64,000 nt of DNA, taken from positions 310,001 to 374,000 of the forward strand of contig MOWL01000048.1 of NCBI GenBank assembly GCA_002110485.1, written 5' to 3'. Source of the DNA: Emergomyces orientalis (lineage: Eukaryota; Ascomycota; Eurotiomycetes; Onygenales; Ajellomycetaceae). Made by a program: the position numbers and the translations under genes. Positions 31,284 through 42,759 of this stretch are shown piece after piece. The notes below the pieces were generated by a model. It was given only the letters and a program-made list of their open reading frames with translations. It searched no databases and had not been told where the DNA came from. How positions within the stretch are numbered: the first letter of the stretch is position 1; every line of letters starts with the position of its first letter.

Positions 31284-33157
31284 ATGGGGAACACCCCATC
31301 CAAACCTCCCCCGCCTGGAGGGGACCCAAATATCAACACCGGATATCCGGCGACGGCGGGCAGTCAGCAACACGCATACAATGACAGGCGGGTAAACCGC
31401 CGCACCTCCATCCAGGCCCTCTCAGGAACAACAAGAACAGGCAGCAAATCGTCCGCCGCCGACCCGTCGGCCACCTGCGAAAGCGCCACGGGCCATCCCA
31501 TCCCGCATAGACAGCAGGCCCCCGTCCAGCAGTGGCTGCAATCCCGTAACCTCTCCGACTCTTCAAGACATGACCACCATCAGCAGCAGCAGCAGCAGAG
31601 AGATTCTAAACGATACCCGCGCGAAACTAGCGACAAGCGCGAGTATCTCCCCACCCGCCACCGGAGGGAACCCTCCCCCGAACCGTCCAAAGCAGTCCGT
31701 GTCCCCTCCGCCCCAGACCGCGGCTCGGGCGCGGGAGCGGGAGCGGGCGCCACCAGTAATATAAACGCCGGCACCAATGTCATTGCCCGCCCCCACGTCA
31801 GCGGCCACCATGAACAATACCCGTCCATAGAGCCCTCCGGCCCAACACTAAGCGCCTACTACGGCGCCTCGGCACACCTCTCACGACCCCCGCGACTGCC
31901 ATTGCCCATTGGCGATGCGACCACGGCACCTGGGTCGCCGATCATGGCGCCGTCGTCGATGACCGGGGCGCATGGGGTTGTGCCTGTGTTGATTGATAAC
32001 GCAGAGCTGGAATTGTCCGGAACTGGGGAGGACGGGAATCGGGTTGGTGGGGTTGAAACTGGGACTGGGTTGGGGGATGAGGAAGAGGAAGAAGAGGAGA
32101 TGGTTGATGAATTGGAGGTGGATGCGGGGATGGAGGTAGGGGATGGGATGGGGATGGGTGTTGGGGTTGGAGGGGTAGGTGTTAATAAGGCAGTGACGAC
32201 GACGATTGAGTGGAGGGGCGGTGGGGAGAAGGTATATGTTACGGGGACGTTTGTGAACTGGGAGAGGAAGTTTCGGCTGCATAAGAGGTGTGTGTCTTTG
32301 CTTTCTTTCTTTCTCTTTTTCTTTCTCTCTTTATATTAACTAACGGAATTTTTTATATATGTAGCGAAACGGAAGATGGCGTCCAGACAGCCACCCTCCA
32401 ACTACGCCCGGGAACCCACCACCTAAAATTCATCGTCGACGGCATAATGAGTACATCCGAACAACTCCCCACCGCCGTCGACTTCACCAACCACCTCGTA
32501 AACTACATTGAAGTCAGCCCGGAACCCGAAGAAATCCCCCGCCCCCGCCGCGAATCCGACCGCGATCGCCCTCCCAAATACACCATCCCCCCAGGCCTCT
32601 ACCCACCCCAAGTCCTCCCAGAGACCCTCGAAGTCCACCCAGACCACGACTCAGACCGCGATTACGCCTCCGACTCCGACACTTCTTCCCAACACCGACA
32701 ACAGCAACGCCAGCCACCAGAGGAAGAGATACCACTAGGCGACTTCCGCGCGACGATCCCGCCTTTCCTGACCGACATAGACGGAGACGAGGACGGGGCG
32801 CGCTACCAGCAGGCGGCGAATGTAATTGGCGATGCGCCTGTGCCGCCTATGCTGCCGCTGCTGCTGGGTCGGTCGATATTGAACAGCGCGACGCCGATGA
32901 AGGACGATAGTAGTGTGTTGAATGTGCCGAATCATACGGTGCTGAATCATTTGGCGACGAGCAGTATCAAGAATGGGGTGTTGGCGACGAGTGTGACGAC
33001 GAGGTATAAGACTAAGGTGAGTTTTTATTTTTATTTTTATTTTTATTTTATGATATTTTGTATTTTTTATTATTATTTTGTAATGGGTGCTAACTTGGTG
33101 ATATAATAGTGCGTGACGACGATTGTGTATAAGCCGACTGGCGATATTACAGGATAA
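31284..33157 (+). CDS. SNF1/AMPK beta subunit (Gal83/Sip2-like)
   Basis: The beta subunit scaffolds the SNF1 kinase complex and links it to glucose-responsive targets and membranes. Exons are 31284-32287, 32365-33016 and 33110-33157 (567 residues). The N-terminus MGNTPSK is a typical N-myristoylation signal. About 290 residues of Ser/Pro/Gln/Gly-rich disorder follow, with an acidic EEEEEEE run. The CBM48 glycogen-binding fold spans the first intron: TIEWRGGGEKVYVTGTFVNW, then QLRPGTHHLKFIVDG. The AMPKBI domain is at the C-terminus (EEIPLGDFRATIPPFL, LNHLATSSIKNGVLATSVTTRYK). The final 16-codon exon supplies the beta strand CVTTIVYKP, which completes the domain. The N-terminal disorder is longer than in yeast Sip2. 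Confidence 0.95.
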
Positions 33158-33615
33158 GATTGGATTGGATAGAATGGGATGGGATGGGATGATTATACGA
33201 ATAGGGACTGGCATGGTATCTTTCATCTTCTACAGCGTTAATACCAGTGTTTAATCTTTTCTTTTCGGGAGAAATATTTCTGCCAATGTTTCCATGATAC
33301 TTACCCAGGGTATTACATTTTCGGGACCTCCTGTTCTACCTTTTTGTTTTCAGACATGACCTGATGTTTTTGTTTCTTCTCTGCATATTATATATATATA
33401 TGCATACAGGTAACTATATAGGTAACTACCTGGGTAATTTGGGGTTTTTGTTTTGTGCCGTGTTTTTCATATTCCCTGCGGAGTTTTATGCTATATTCAA
33501 CCAGGGTGGGGAAATCATCTACGGGTATTATCCGTGGATCGGGGATTTTTTTCTTCTTATTATTATTATTATTACTGTTGGGAGCAAATCTCACGCACGG
33601 GCCAGAAGAGGGGGA

Positions 33616-33621
<6 letters not shown>

Positions 33622-33654
<33 letters not shown>
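33622..33654. repeat. (TA)n microsatellite
   Basis: About 16 TA units, running directly into a TACTCCGTA motif. Confidence 0.9.
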
Positions 33655-33655
<1 letters not shown>

Positions 33656-33903
33656 TCCGTAATAAGATATGTATATATTTTCTTCGGTGTGGATATTTCC
33701 AATTTTTTTTACGGAGTAACTAGGTGCTGGTTAAATGGGTCAATCAATTAATTAATCAATCAATCAATCAATGGTCTCAATGGCCAGTATAAGTTGTAAC
33801 CAAACTGTTAGGGCGGTTACAGCAGAAGGGGATTGGGGCCAGTCAGTCCTAGGGCCACTTGGCGGGGATGGAGGAAGAGGATAAATAAATAGTACTTATT
33901 GAG

Positions 33904-33927
33904 TATTATATTATATTATATTATATT

Positions 33928-33962
<35 letters not shown>
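33904..33962. repeat. TATAT / (TA)n tract
   Basis: Five-base TATAT units followed, after a single C, by a pure TA run to 33962. Confidence 0.9.
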
Positions 33963-33970
<8 letters not shown>

Positions 33971-34370
33971 GCTAGTTACTCTGTATGCTGGCTGTATTAT
34001 TTGGAGATGTTTGATCGAGAGAAAGAGAAATAATAAATAATAAATAATAAAAAATCGATCAGAAAAAAAATGGATACAAAAGATCTCTGAGACAACCAGC
34101 GTGTGGGGAGTGTGATTGGCCCACCAGCTGAAACAGCGCCCCCCCCCCGTGTTCTGGTGCGCGTTGAAACAGCCGGCGACACAGAAAATTTATTAGTCGG
34201 GAGAAGAGAAGAGAAACTGGCGAAAGAAAGAGAAGAAAAAGGGAAAAAGGGAAGAAAAAGAAAAAAGAAAAAAAAAAACGAGAAGAGATAACTTATTGAG
34301 GAGAAGAGGAGAAGAGAAGATGGATACATAGACAAAGAGGGAGATCTGTGTCTATCCCAACCAGCCTCAA

Positions 34371-34412
34371 CTTCTTCTTCTTCTTCTTCTTCTTCTTCGT
34401 CTTCTTCTTCTT
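34371..34412. repeat. (CTT)n microsatellite
   Basis: CTT units with one GTC interruption in the presumed promoter or leader of the next gene. Confidence 0.9.
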
Positions 34413-34698
34413 CCTTTCACCCCATCTACTCTACTCTAGTCTACTCTATATTCTCACTCTCCATATTCTATCCTGTTCCCAGCCTCCCTCCTCTCCTCTC
34501 CGCCTCCACATCCTCCACCCTAGTCAAACAACCCTAGGCGACATCTCGACCACCAAGACCTCCACCACCGCTAACCAACCCCCCCCCCCATCCCAACAAC
34601 CAACCAGCGCGCTCTCAACCCACCCCCCCCCCCAGCACCTCCAGCACCTCCAGCAGGCATCTGGCCCTGTCAACCTGGTTGTGTCTCTGGTGTCTCTT

Positions 34699-34734
34699 GT
34701 GTCTGCTGTGTCTGCTGTGTCTGCTGTGTCTGCT
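34699..34734. repeat. 9-bp tandem repeat (TGTGTCTGC)
   Basis: Four nearly perfect copies of a 9-bp unit, upstream of the disordered-protein gene. Confidence 0.85.
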
Positions 34735-35272
34735 GTCTATTACCTGTCCGTGACCTGATTTGGTCCCCCCCCTTCCACCTCCTTCACACCCTTCACAAGT
34801 GTCGGGCGGCTAACTGCATCGTCCACAGTTCATGAAAGTCGATCTCCCACTTCGCTCGTTTTGGTTGATTTGAAGACGCGAAGGGAGAAAAAGAAGAAGA
34901 AGAAAAAGAAAAAGAAAAAGAAGAAGCAGAAGAAGAAGGAGAAAACACTATTCATTCTTTTTTTATTATTTAATTTTAATTCTCTTATATTACCCGTCAC
35001 TCGCTTGGAATAAATAATTGTGGAGGATTAGATCTTCGAAGTGGATGGACTGATTTTCAACAAACTTGATTGACAAATATACATATACAATATACTTATA
35101 TGTATACCACCCCCATTACCTACCTAGGTATCTGGTTTATTCGTCTCATCGCTATCTACTCTCGATTTCGGCTGTGCGTGTGAGTCGAGGGCTACACTAA
35201 AACCCTCCTCCTTACCCTCCCTCCAACCTCCCGCCATCCATCCGAAATATCTATCTTTCCTGTCGCACCAGA

Positions 35273-37221
35273 ATGTCCACTGCGGTCGCTCCACCCGCCG
35301 CTGCTCCCCTCCCCCCAATGGTCGACCACAACCGTGACCACAACCGTGACCGCGACCGTGATCGTGATCGAAATCGTCCCAGTGTCCTCGGCCGTGACAA
35401 CGACTCCTCCAACAACTCACCCAACTCCCATCCCGCCCTCGCTCCCATGGCTTCCTCTCAGCCTACCTCCACCCCTTCGCGGGCTACAACAGATCGCGCC
35501 TCGGGGAAAACTACACCTCCCGATGGAAAGCGCTCGCCAATTAAGTACGTTTTTTTTTTTCTAAATCACTCCCCTCTTAAAGTAGAATCTTTTAATTTTA
35601 ATTTTATTTTGCTATCTATAAGTGAATATATTTAAAATAAAATAAAATAACTAACTCGTATAGTTCTCGAAGCGGGGGCGCTGCGTCCAAAATCTCAGTC
35701 AAAAAGGAACCCCCAACCTCTCCCAGCCTGCACTCCAGCTCCCGTCATCGTCCTCGCAAACTCGATCTCTCCGCTAGCACCCTCTCCGCACAATCCGGCT
35801 CCACATCTCGTGGCCCATTGACCGCAAGAGAAGGCGGCCTGGCTGCCATGCACGATGTCGGCCTCGCCTGTCTATCGCCGGGCTTTCAGACACAAGATCC
35901 AGCCATCCGCGAGCAGCTCCAACGCAGCATTTCCGTCAGAGACCAGCAGAGATCCATAATCGAGTCACGTCTACAGAAAACAGCCAAGGGCGATGGGCCT
36001 GATGGCATCAAACCCTCAGAATCGAATCTGTTCGGCTCTCTCAAAACCCCGTCCTCGTCCAAGAAACGACCACCACCGGGATTATCAATCGTTCCCCCCT
36101 CCGCCTCGCAATTCGCAAATGAACGAGTCATTCAGTCCGCACCGCTAAATCAGACCTTCACCGGCCGCCATCACCCACACCCCATCACCCGCCATCTTAT
36201 GAACCACCCATCAGACCACCATATGAACTCCCCCATCCCCCATGCCACCCCTGCAAACCAGACAAACAATCGCCTCCCGCCCATTGCGGATGTCTTTGGT
36301 TCCGATGCCCTCGTCCCCCGCAACCAAGACCGCGACCACCGTGACTGGGACCGCGATGACAGGAACAACACCCACAGCCGCAACAGCAATACCAACACCA
36401 ATAACAATGGCTTCTACCAATCCACCCCTTCACTTAATAACTCCACCAGTAATTCTAATCCTACCAACAACAACAATAACATAGGCCCCCTCCCCTCTCC
36501 CTCCCTCCCCTTAAACAACCCGACATCCTCCTCCACATCCTCCTCCTACACCTCCACCACAAAACGCCCGCGCGAATACCGCTCGGCCGAGGAAGCAGTA
36601 CATGAACTCGCCGGCGGCCGCGAAGATCTCCTCCCGCGCATCATACACTATAACGGCAGCAGCACCAACTCAAATCCCACCAATAGTAACAATAATTCGC
36701 AGGGCCCTAACCAACGACACCCATCCCCATCCTTCCCCAACGCAAATAATGCAAATACGAATGGCACCCAACACCCACAACACAACTCCACCTCGCTACA
36801 TTACCACCACCACCAGCATCAACAACAACAACAGCAACAACCACAGCAACAGCAACAACAACAGCAATACCCCCCCTCAACAGCCGGCCGCCGCCGTACG
36901 CGCAACGAGTACGAGCGCGATAACGGGAGTCCACCGTTGGGCACCGGGCCGCCGGATATGAGGTTTCGAAGTGGCCCCGGTGCGGGGCCCGCGCCTCCAT
37001 CCCACGGGACAATGACGGGGCATGGTGGGAGTCCCGGTGGGGGGCATTCTTCTTCTCACGGCGGTAATGGAGGTGGTACCGGTGGATATGCTGCTGGTCC
37101 TGGGGCTGGATTTGGGTTTGGGACCTTTGGCGCGGGGAGGGATTCGCCAGAGACGCAGCGGAGGAAGAAAGAGGAGTTTTTGGGATTGTGTGCGCGGGCG
37201 TGGGATTTGTTTCATTCGTAG
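35273..37221 (+). CDS. Disordered Gln/Asn-rich protein with one conserved-looking block
   Basis: Exons 35273-35544 and 35661-37221 (610 residues), joined in phase 2 (GTACGT ... GTATAG) so that SPIK-N continues as SRSGGAASKISVKKE. Residues 20-36 are Arg/Asp repeats (HNRDHNRDRDRDRDRNR). The only segment that looks folded is around residues 140-190: LTAREGGLAAMHDVGLACLS, PGFQTQDPAIREQLQRSI, then VRDQQRSIIESRLQ. The rest is Ser/Pro/Asn/His-rich with poly-Gln and a Gly-rich tail. The C-terminus RKKEEFLGLCARAWDLFHS is helical and may be a second conserved element. Composition fits a nuclear regulator, but I cannot name a family. A Whi5-like cell-cycle inhibitor was considered without proof. The 2-kb promoter and leader are unusually long for the window. 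Confidence 0.75.
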
Positions 37222-39129
37222 GGGTGGGTGTGAATAGGGAAGGGGGTGGAAGGCAGATGAATGTGGAAGATGTTTTAACTGCTTGTCTTTTTTTTTTTTT
37301 TTTTTTTACATTTCTTTTCTTGTTTTTTTGTTTGCTTGTTGATTGATATCGGTTTCGGTTTCGGTTTTTCGGTTTGCGTCTTTATTTTTATGGTTTTTCG
37401 GTATGGTTTTGTTTTTGGGGTTCTGCTTTGGGGTTTTTGGTTTGGTTTTTGGTTTGGTTTTTGGTTTGTTGGTGGGATGTGGTGCGCGCGATCTATCCAT
37501 CCATCTGTCTATCTATTCTAAGCCCTCTGTGATGTACGTGGATGAGCTGGTGTCTGTGGTATGTGGATTGGATTGGATGGGATTGCAGGCTTGATGTTGA
37601 CAGTTTCCCCGGATCTTTCCTTTGATGCTCTTGATGCTGATGTTGACGGCTTGTTTGCCCCCGCTGTCGCAGACGGGGGTTTCTCGGCGCCGCGGGTATA
37701 ATTCCTCCCCCTTTCCATGCTGTCACTCTTGTTTTTTTGTTTTGCTTTTTTCTTTCTCGTTCTTCTTTTTGTTTTGCCCTCTCATTTCCTTGTTCTTTTT
37801 CAACCTTTATATCCCTGTTTCAAAAATACGCGATGTCTTGCTCACTTCCTTTTTCGTTCCCCGGTTTTTCTTCTACTCGTTTTCCCCCTTTTCATCCACG
37901 TTTGTGCTATTTAACTCTTGCTGTTTCGCTTTCTTGCTGTTACTTGCGCTGGCCGAGTTGGTTGAAAGAGAGAGGGGTTTGAAACTGCTTCTTCTCACTT
38001 TTTTATATCTCATTTCTTGATATATCGTTCAATTTTCCCTTATCTGCTTTCTCATTTTTTCTTACTCAACCCTTCTTTTTTTTATTGACATCTGTCGTTT
38101 TTCAGGGAGTCTGGCGTGTTATTTTTTTATTTTTTATTTTTTTATTTTGTCTATCTTCGTTTCCTGCCTTCTCTTCTCTTCTCTTCGCCATGAACCAGGC
38201 ATTCTACTTTTGTGACCTATTTTTATTTTTATTTTCACATTACATTTTCAACTTTCAATATTTTCAATTCTATCTTTATCTCAAATATCTTTATATCTGT
38301 TCAGTGTCTATCTAGGTGTCATTTCAATTTTTATATAAACATCTAGTTAAAACTCCTTTATTCTCACTCTTGAATAAAGGGTTTTTGTTTTTTGTTTTTT
38401 TCAAACTCTTTAATTTGTCAGATGTTTGACCATTTTTGTTTTTGCTTTAAATTTAATACTACTAAGAAGTGAACATTTTTGTCAAGGCTTTTTAGTTATA
38501 TGTAAAATATGATTATTCATATGTTCAAATTCAGTCTGCAGTGTGAAGCTAGACTAGTATTTTACAATTACAGGCATAGGCTCAACTTGAAAATGAAGAG
38601 AAAGAGAATTTAAATATAGGTTTTTTCATGGATGTATAGGCATATATACCTGCTCTATTTTTCGCTATATATATATAGACAATGCCTGTTTTTGAGTTTT
38701 GAACAACTGAAAGAAAATAATACAGACTGATCAGTTCTGTTATTTTTCTTCATGTTCTTATTGCTTGCATTGGACCACACCGCGTTGCATGTGCGAGAAA
38801 GGGGGGATGAAATATATATTTTCTGTAAGATGTGTGATGTTTTGGCATTCATCTCTTGAGTAAGCTCTTCATTATTCCGGTGGTATCTATCTATGTATAT
38901 AGAGTATGAGCTCTATGCAATTATGTATCTCTCTCTTCTGTAGGAAAAAAAAAACCAAAAAAAAAAAAAAAAAACAAAAGGAAAATTCAGCCCTTCCCGT
39001 TAAACGAAAAATTCAAAATGCAATTCAAAATATCCGTCGCTTTCATATCTCAACATCTCATTATACAGAACCAAATCACCCCAATTTCTACTTGCTATAC
39101 TCTGCACACCAAAGTCCCCCTAATTCGTT
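37222..39129. other. Convergent intergenic region, T-rich
   Basis: This 1.9-kb spacer contains poly-T (37289-37306), a TTTCGG/GGTTTTTGG-type T/G repeat region (37345-37470), T-rich 3' untranslated sequence and poly-A (38953-38972). Frames such as 37622-38020 are composition artefacts. Confidence 0.6.
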
Positions 39130-41042
39130 TCAATTCATCCCTAACATTACACCGCCATCCGCCTCTCTATTTTTATTTCTACTCCCCTCGCCAGTAACAG
39201 TTATGGCATCGGTAACAGTCGTCGCATCACGTCGCGCAGCATTCTTCTGTTTCTTCATGGGTATCCTTTCAGCTGTTGCTTCGTCGTTTCTGTTTGGAAT
39301 CAGGGTTGGGTTTTCCGTTGAGAGGCTGGGTATCTGTTCCTGGTCATGGGTCTCGATTTGCACTTGCGAAGCCTCTTGACGGGGTTTGGATATACCCGTC
39401 TCAACATCTGCATCTACACGCAGACCGCCCTCCCCATCCATTCGTCTAATAGCCTCCTCATCCCTCGCTAGCTGCACGTCCCAAAACCCTTCGATATCCG
39501 CCTTCGAATGCGATTGCGGCAGCGCCCGTTCCCCGTCCTTCCGCTGCCGTTGCAGCTCCCTCCTCAGCTCCTCCCACTCACGCACCTTACAACTAACATC
39601 TTCATAGCGGGAGAGCACGCGCAGCTGTCGTAGGACGGTATCCAGCACCTTCTCCTCATGTGCGGCGGGGTTTGTGTTTGCGAACTCGGGGATTTCGATG
39701 ATGTTATATGGTTGCGCGAGGGCTTTGAGGGCGCTGTCGTCGATGAGGAGGGTGTTTGTTTGGTTCCAGGGAGTTGTGGTGTTGTTATCGACTGCGGCTG
39801 CGCCTTTGTCCTTTTGTTTCTTGTTTCTTTTCTGCTTCATCTTGCCAACACCGCCTCCGACATTGGGTGTAGTGTCACCACCACCATCACCATCACCACC
39901 ATTATTATCTCCCCTATTCTCAATGGCCCCCGGATAAAATTTCCCAATCCCAGTATCCCCCCACACCTTATCCAGCCTCTTATAAACCTGCACTTTCTCT
40001 GAATACTGCTTCGCTGTCAACCCCAGCGTATCCCGCCCCCATACAGCGACAAACTTCTCCCTCTCCTCCGCCGTGAATGTTTTCTCCAGTACCTCCTGCA
40101 CTGTCGGTGGGCGCGAGCTTGTCCACACCATCACCGTGTAGTTTTCGAAGAGCTCGGTAATGAAGGCGTGGAGGCCTGGGCGCGTCTTGAAGCGGATGGG
40201 TCGCCGGCCTATGCGGTAGATTAGGGTGCCGTTTAGATCGAGGATTATGAGAAGGGGTTGAGTGGTTGTGGTTAGAGTTGGCGGAGAGGAAGATTGGGTG
40301 AGATAGGTGGTTGTTGCGATGGGGGCGGGTGGGGGCGTGACGGAGCGGGGAGGGGTGGATGTTTGGGAGTGGGGGTTGGAGTTGGAGCGTTGGGGAGGGG
40401 GTGGGCCTCGATTGAGATGTTGGTGTTGTTGTTGTTGTTGTTCATTAAAGATGGGCATGTGGGGAGTGGCCATGGTTGAGTAAGGGTGAATGGGGGTGAA
40501 TGGGAGCGTGGTTGGGAAGGCGTGCGGATGATATTTGAGTGGAGGGTATTGATATTGGTATTGGTTCTGATATTGCTGCTGTTGGTGCTGTTGGTGCTGT
40601 TGGTGCTGTTGAGGGGAATGGTTTGCTAATCGCCATGGTGGTGGTGAAGCGTTGTCCAGCGGTCTAAATATCACAATCAACAAAATGTTTTGAAAGGGTA
40701 TATAGGAGTAGGAGGAATGGTAAATATTCACATCGACGTCGTTTGCGCATATACAGGCGCAGGTTCATGTGGAGTTCTACCATCCTGCAAGGAGCCTTGC
40801 GCTGCATAGGGATGGTATGTGGGCGCAGCGGGGTCTAATGCTCTGTCCCGCTGCAGTGTTCCGCTACCCTCGCGCTGGGAGGAATATGCAGGTTGACGCG
40901 GTTGAGACGGCTGATGGCTCTGATGCGGTTCGTGCCCATCTTGTTCATGCGGCACCCATCTGCCAGTGAACGATCTCCATGGTTCTGGTCTATATATTCG
41001 CCCATCGTCCTCTCGCCCCGGCGGGCGTTTTGAAGGGTCCAT
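39130..41042 (-). CDS. FCP1/NIF-type HAD-fold protein, probably altered phosphatase
   Basis: Exons 41042-40732 and 40663-39130 (614 residues); the donor GTGAAT and acceptor TTTAG join in phase 2. The first 230 residues are Pro/Gln/His-rich. The FCP1-like (NLI-interacting factor) domain starts with LLIILDLNGTLIYR near residue 245. It continues with RPGLHAFITELFENYTVMVW, the TSS motif II and, after a Gly/Asp/Lys-rich insertion of about 60 residues, NTLLIDDSALKA. Motif I is normally DxDGT or DxDxT; here the second Asp is Asn. In HAD phosphatases this Asp is the general acid, so activity is doubtful. An upstream splice acceptor at 41103 (branch TCTAAC) keeps frame into ATG 41042, so an additional 5' coding exon around 41186-41314 is possible. 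The gene is divergent from RRP36. Confidence 0.85.
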
Positions 41043-41640
41043 ATTCGCGGGGCCAGGGTGATGGTTAACTGTAGAATCAGAGCGTATCGGGGTAATTGCA
41101 AGCTGCGGTATTGGGAAGTATGTTAGAAGAAGGGAGCATAAATTGCTGGGGGAGAGACAGAAGATATAAAAAGAAAAGAGTTGCCTAAATACCCACCGTA
41201 TACAAGCTTGGGATGTCCGTGGCAGTTCGTGATTGTGATGGCTGGGGACGATTTGGGAGAAGTGAGCGCAAAGGGCGCAATCGGACCATCATACAGGAAA
41301 TTGGAAGAGAGCAAACAGCAAAGAATTGATATAACTATGCAGCCATTCTATATAAGAAAAAGGCCAAAAACCTGCTCCACTATCAATCTAATTGTGAATT
41401 GATTGATTTTCAATGCTTTGTCTTATATTATTTTTTGAGATCGACAGAAATACGACCCATATCACGTGCACCCTCTGCCTGAAATCTATTTGGGGGCGAT
41501 GCTGGGTGCGGGGCGCTAGTCCGTATTAGGAAGCCCACGGCTCCCACCAGAAATTTTTTTTATTTCTCACCGCCTTTGGTTAAATATATCGGCAGAATAG
41601 CTTAACACAATTTGAGAGAATCTATTTAAATACTACCAGT
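41043..41640. promoter_or_regulatory. Divergent promoter, NIF-type gene / RRP36
   Basis: A 598-bp region with a CACGTG box at 41463-41468 (ATATCACGTGCA), 173 bp before the RRP36 start. The left part may include a 5' exon of the NIF-type gene. Confidence 0.5.
41463..41468. promoter_or_regulatory. CACGTG box
   Basis: ATATCACGTGCA upstream of RRP36 and the NIF-type gene. Confidence 0.5.
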
Positions 41641-42759
41641 ATGTCACAAAAATATCCAAACATGCCGATTTCAAGTAAACTCAACCAACGAGTCAGAGCT
41701 CGGTTAGAGGAGGATGAGTTTGAACATTTCTCAGACGAGTCTGCTTCAGATGAGGTGTTAGAGGAAGGGGAATCTGGGGAGGAGGACGAACTCGATGATA
41801 GCAACGAGGACGATAATGAAGATGAAGGTGAAGATGAAAATGAAGATGAAGATGAAGATGAAGATGAAGATGAAGATGAAGACGAAGATGCAGAGAGCTC
41901 CCCCTCTGACATTAACCCCTCCCTAAATACTATTTCCTTTGGCGCCCTCGCAAAGGCCCAAGAATCCCTCGGAAAGCGAAAACGACCCGCCACCTCCACC
42001 ACCTCCACCACAGCCAAAAGACCACAAATTCCCATCAGACATTCCCCTGCACCCTCTGCCTCCTCCTCCTCCTCCAACGTAAAAGAACAAGAACAAGAAC
42101 AACATCTCTCCGAATTCCAAAAACACCTCAACGCCAACGCCGAAAAACCCCCTCAAAAACTCTCCCACCGAAGCTCCAAACACGCCCCCACAATCCAATC
42201 CTCCCGCCACGCCGTCACCCGCAAACGCACCATAATTGAACCACCCGCTGTCCCCAAATCCCGCGATCCGCGTTTCGATTCCGTCGTTCTAAACCACAGC
42301 ACAAACGGCAACCCGTCCACAGCGACCAACGCCGCCATCCACGCGAACAAAAACTACGCCTTCCTTAACAGCTACCGCACAGACGAGATCGCGCAGCTGC
42401 GTCAGCAGGTCTCTACTTTACAAAGCAAGAAGCACAAGACGGAGCGCGATGAGCGCGAGATCGTCCGTCTCAAGCGCCAGATCACGTCTATGAATGATCG
42501 GCAGCGGACATTTGAGCGGAAGCAGATGGAGAGGGAGGTGCTTGTGCAGCACCGGCGGAAGGAAAGGGAGTTGATTCGCGAGGGGAAGAAGAGTCAGCCG
42601 TACTTCTTAAAGAAGGGGGAGGTGAAGAAGGAGGCGGTTACAAAGAGGTTTACGGAGATGAGTGGGAAGGAGAAGCAGAGGGCGTTGGAGAGGAGGCGGA
42701 AGAAGGTTGCTGGGAAAGAGAGGAAGGAAATGCCGTGGGGGAGGAGGGGGATGGAGTAG
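41641..42759 (+). CDS. RRP36: rRNA biogenesis protein RRP36
   Basis: Rrp36 is a nucleolar factor for early cleavages of pre-rRNA in 40S subunit assembly. Single exon, 372 residues. After SKLNQRVRARLEEDEFEHFS comes a long acidic run (about residues 35-85) encoded by a GATGAA-type microsatellite. Then SFGALAKAQESLGKRKR, a Ser/Thr linker and the family core follow: SRDPRFDS, NYAFLNSYRTDEIAQL and the basic coiled coil ending in QPYFLKKGEVKKEA. The tail KKVAGKERKEMPWGRR is the classic Rrp36 end. Confidence 0.96.
   Translation: MSQKYPNMPISSKLNQRVRARLEEDEFEHFSDESASDEVLEEGESGEEDELDDSNEDDNEDEGEDENEDEDEDEDEDEDEDEDAESSPSDINPSLNTISFGALAKAQESLGKRKRPATSTTSTTAKRPQIPIRHSPAPSASSSSSNVKEQEQEQHLSEFQKHLNANAEKPPQKLSHRSSKHAPTIQSSRHAVTRKRTIIEPPAVPKSRDPRFDSVVLNHSTNGNPSTATNAAIHANKNYAFLNSYRTDEIAQLRQQVSTLQSKKHKTERDEREIVRLKRQITSMNDRQRTFERKQMEREVLVQHRRKERELIREGKKSQPYFLKKGEVKKEAVTKRFTEMSGKEKQRALERRRKKVAGKERKEMPWGRRGME
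41811..41890. repeat. GATGAA-type coding microsatellite
   Basis: Tandem GAAGAT/GATGAA units inside RRP36 that encode alternating Glu and Asp. The repeat unit is six bases, so length changes keep frame. Confidence 0.85.

Larger units (their letters stand above)
33158..35272. other. Long low-complexity intergenic region
   Basis: This 2.1-kb region upstream of the disordered-protein gene contains two TA tracts (33622-33654, 33931-33962) and TACTCCGTA at 33653-33661 facing TACGGAGTA at 33710-33718. It also has a purine-rich stretch (34195-34290), a CTT tract (34371-34412), C-runs, and four 9-bp TGTGTCTGC units (34699-34734). Frames here (34348-34758) follow these repeats and are not credible genes. 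Much of it is probably promoter and long leader. Confidence 0.6.

Noticed and set aside
33364..33751. Frames over the TA tract encoding Tyr/Ile repeats
   Set aside because: They are produced by the TA microsatellite in several frames at once.
34348..34758. 136-codon frame with poly-Phe start
   Set aside because: It is a translation of CTT and C-run repeats in the leader region; no ordered segment.
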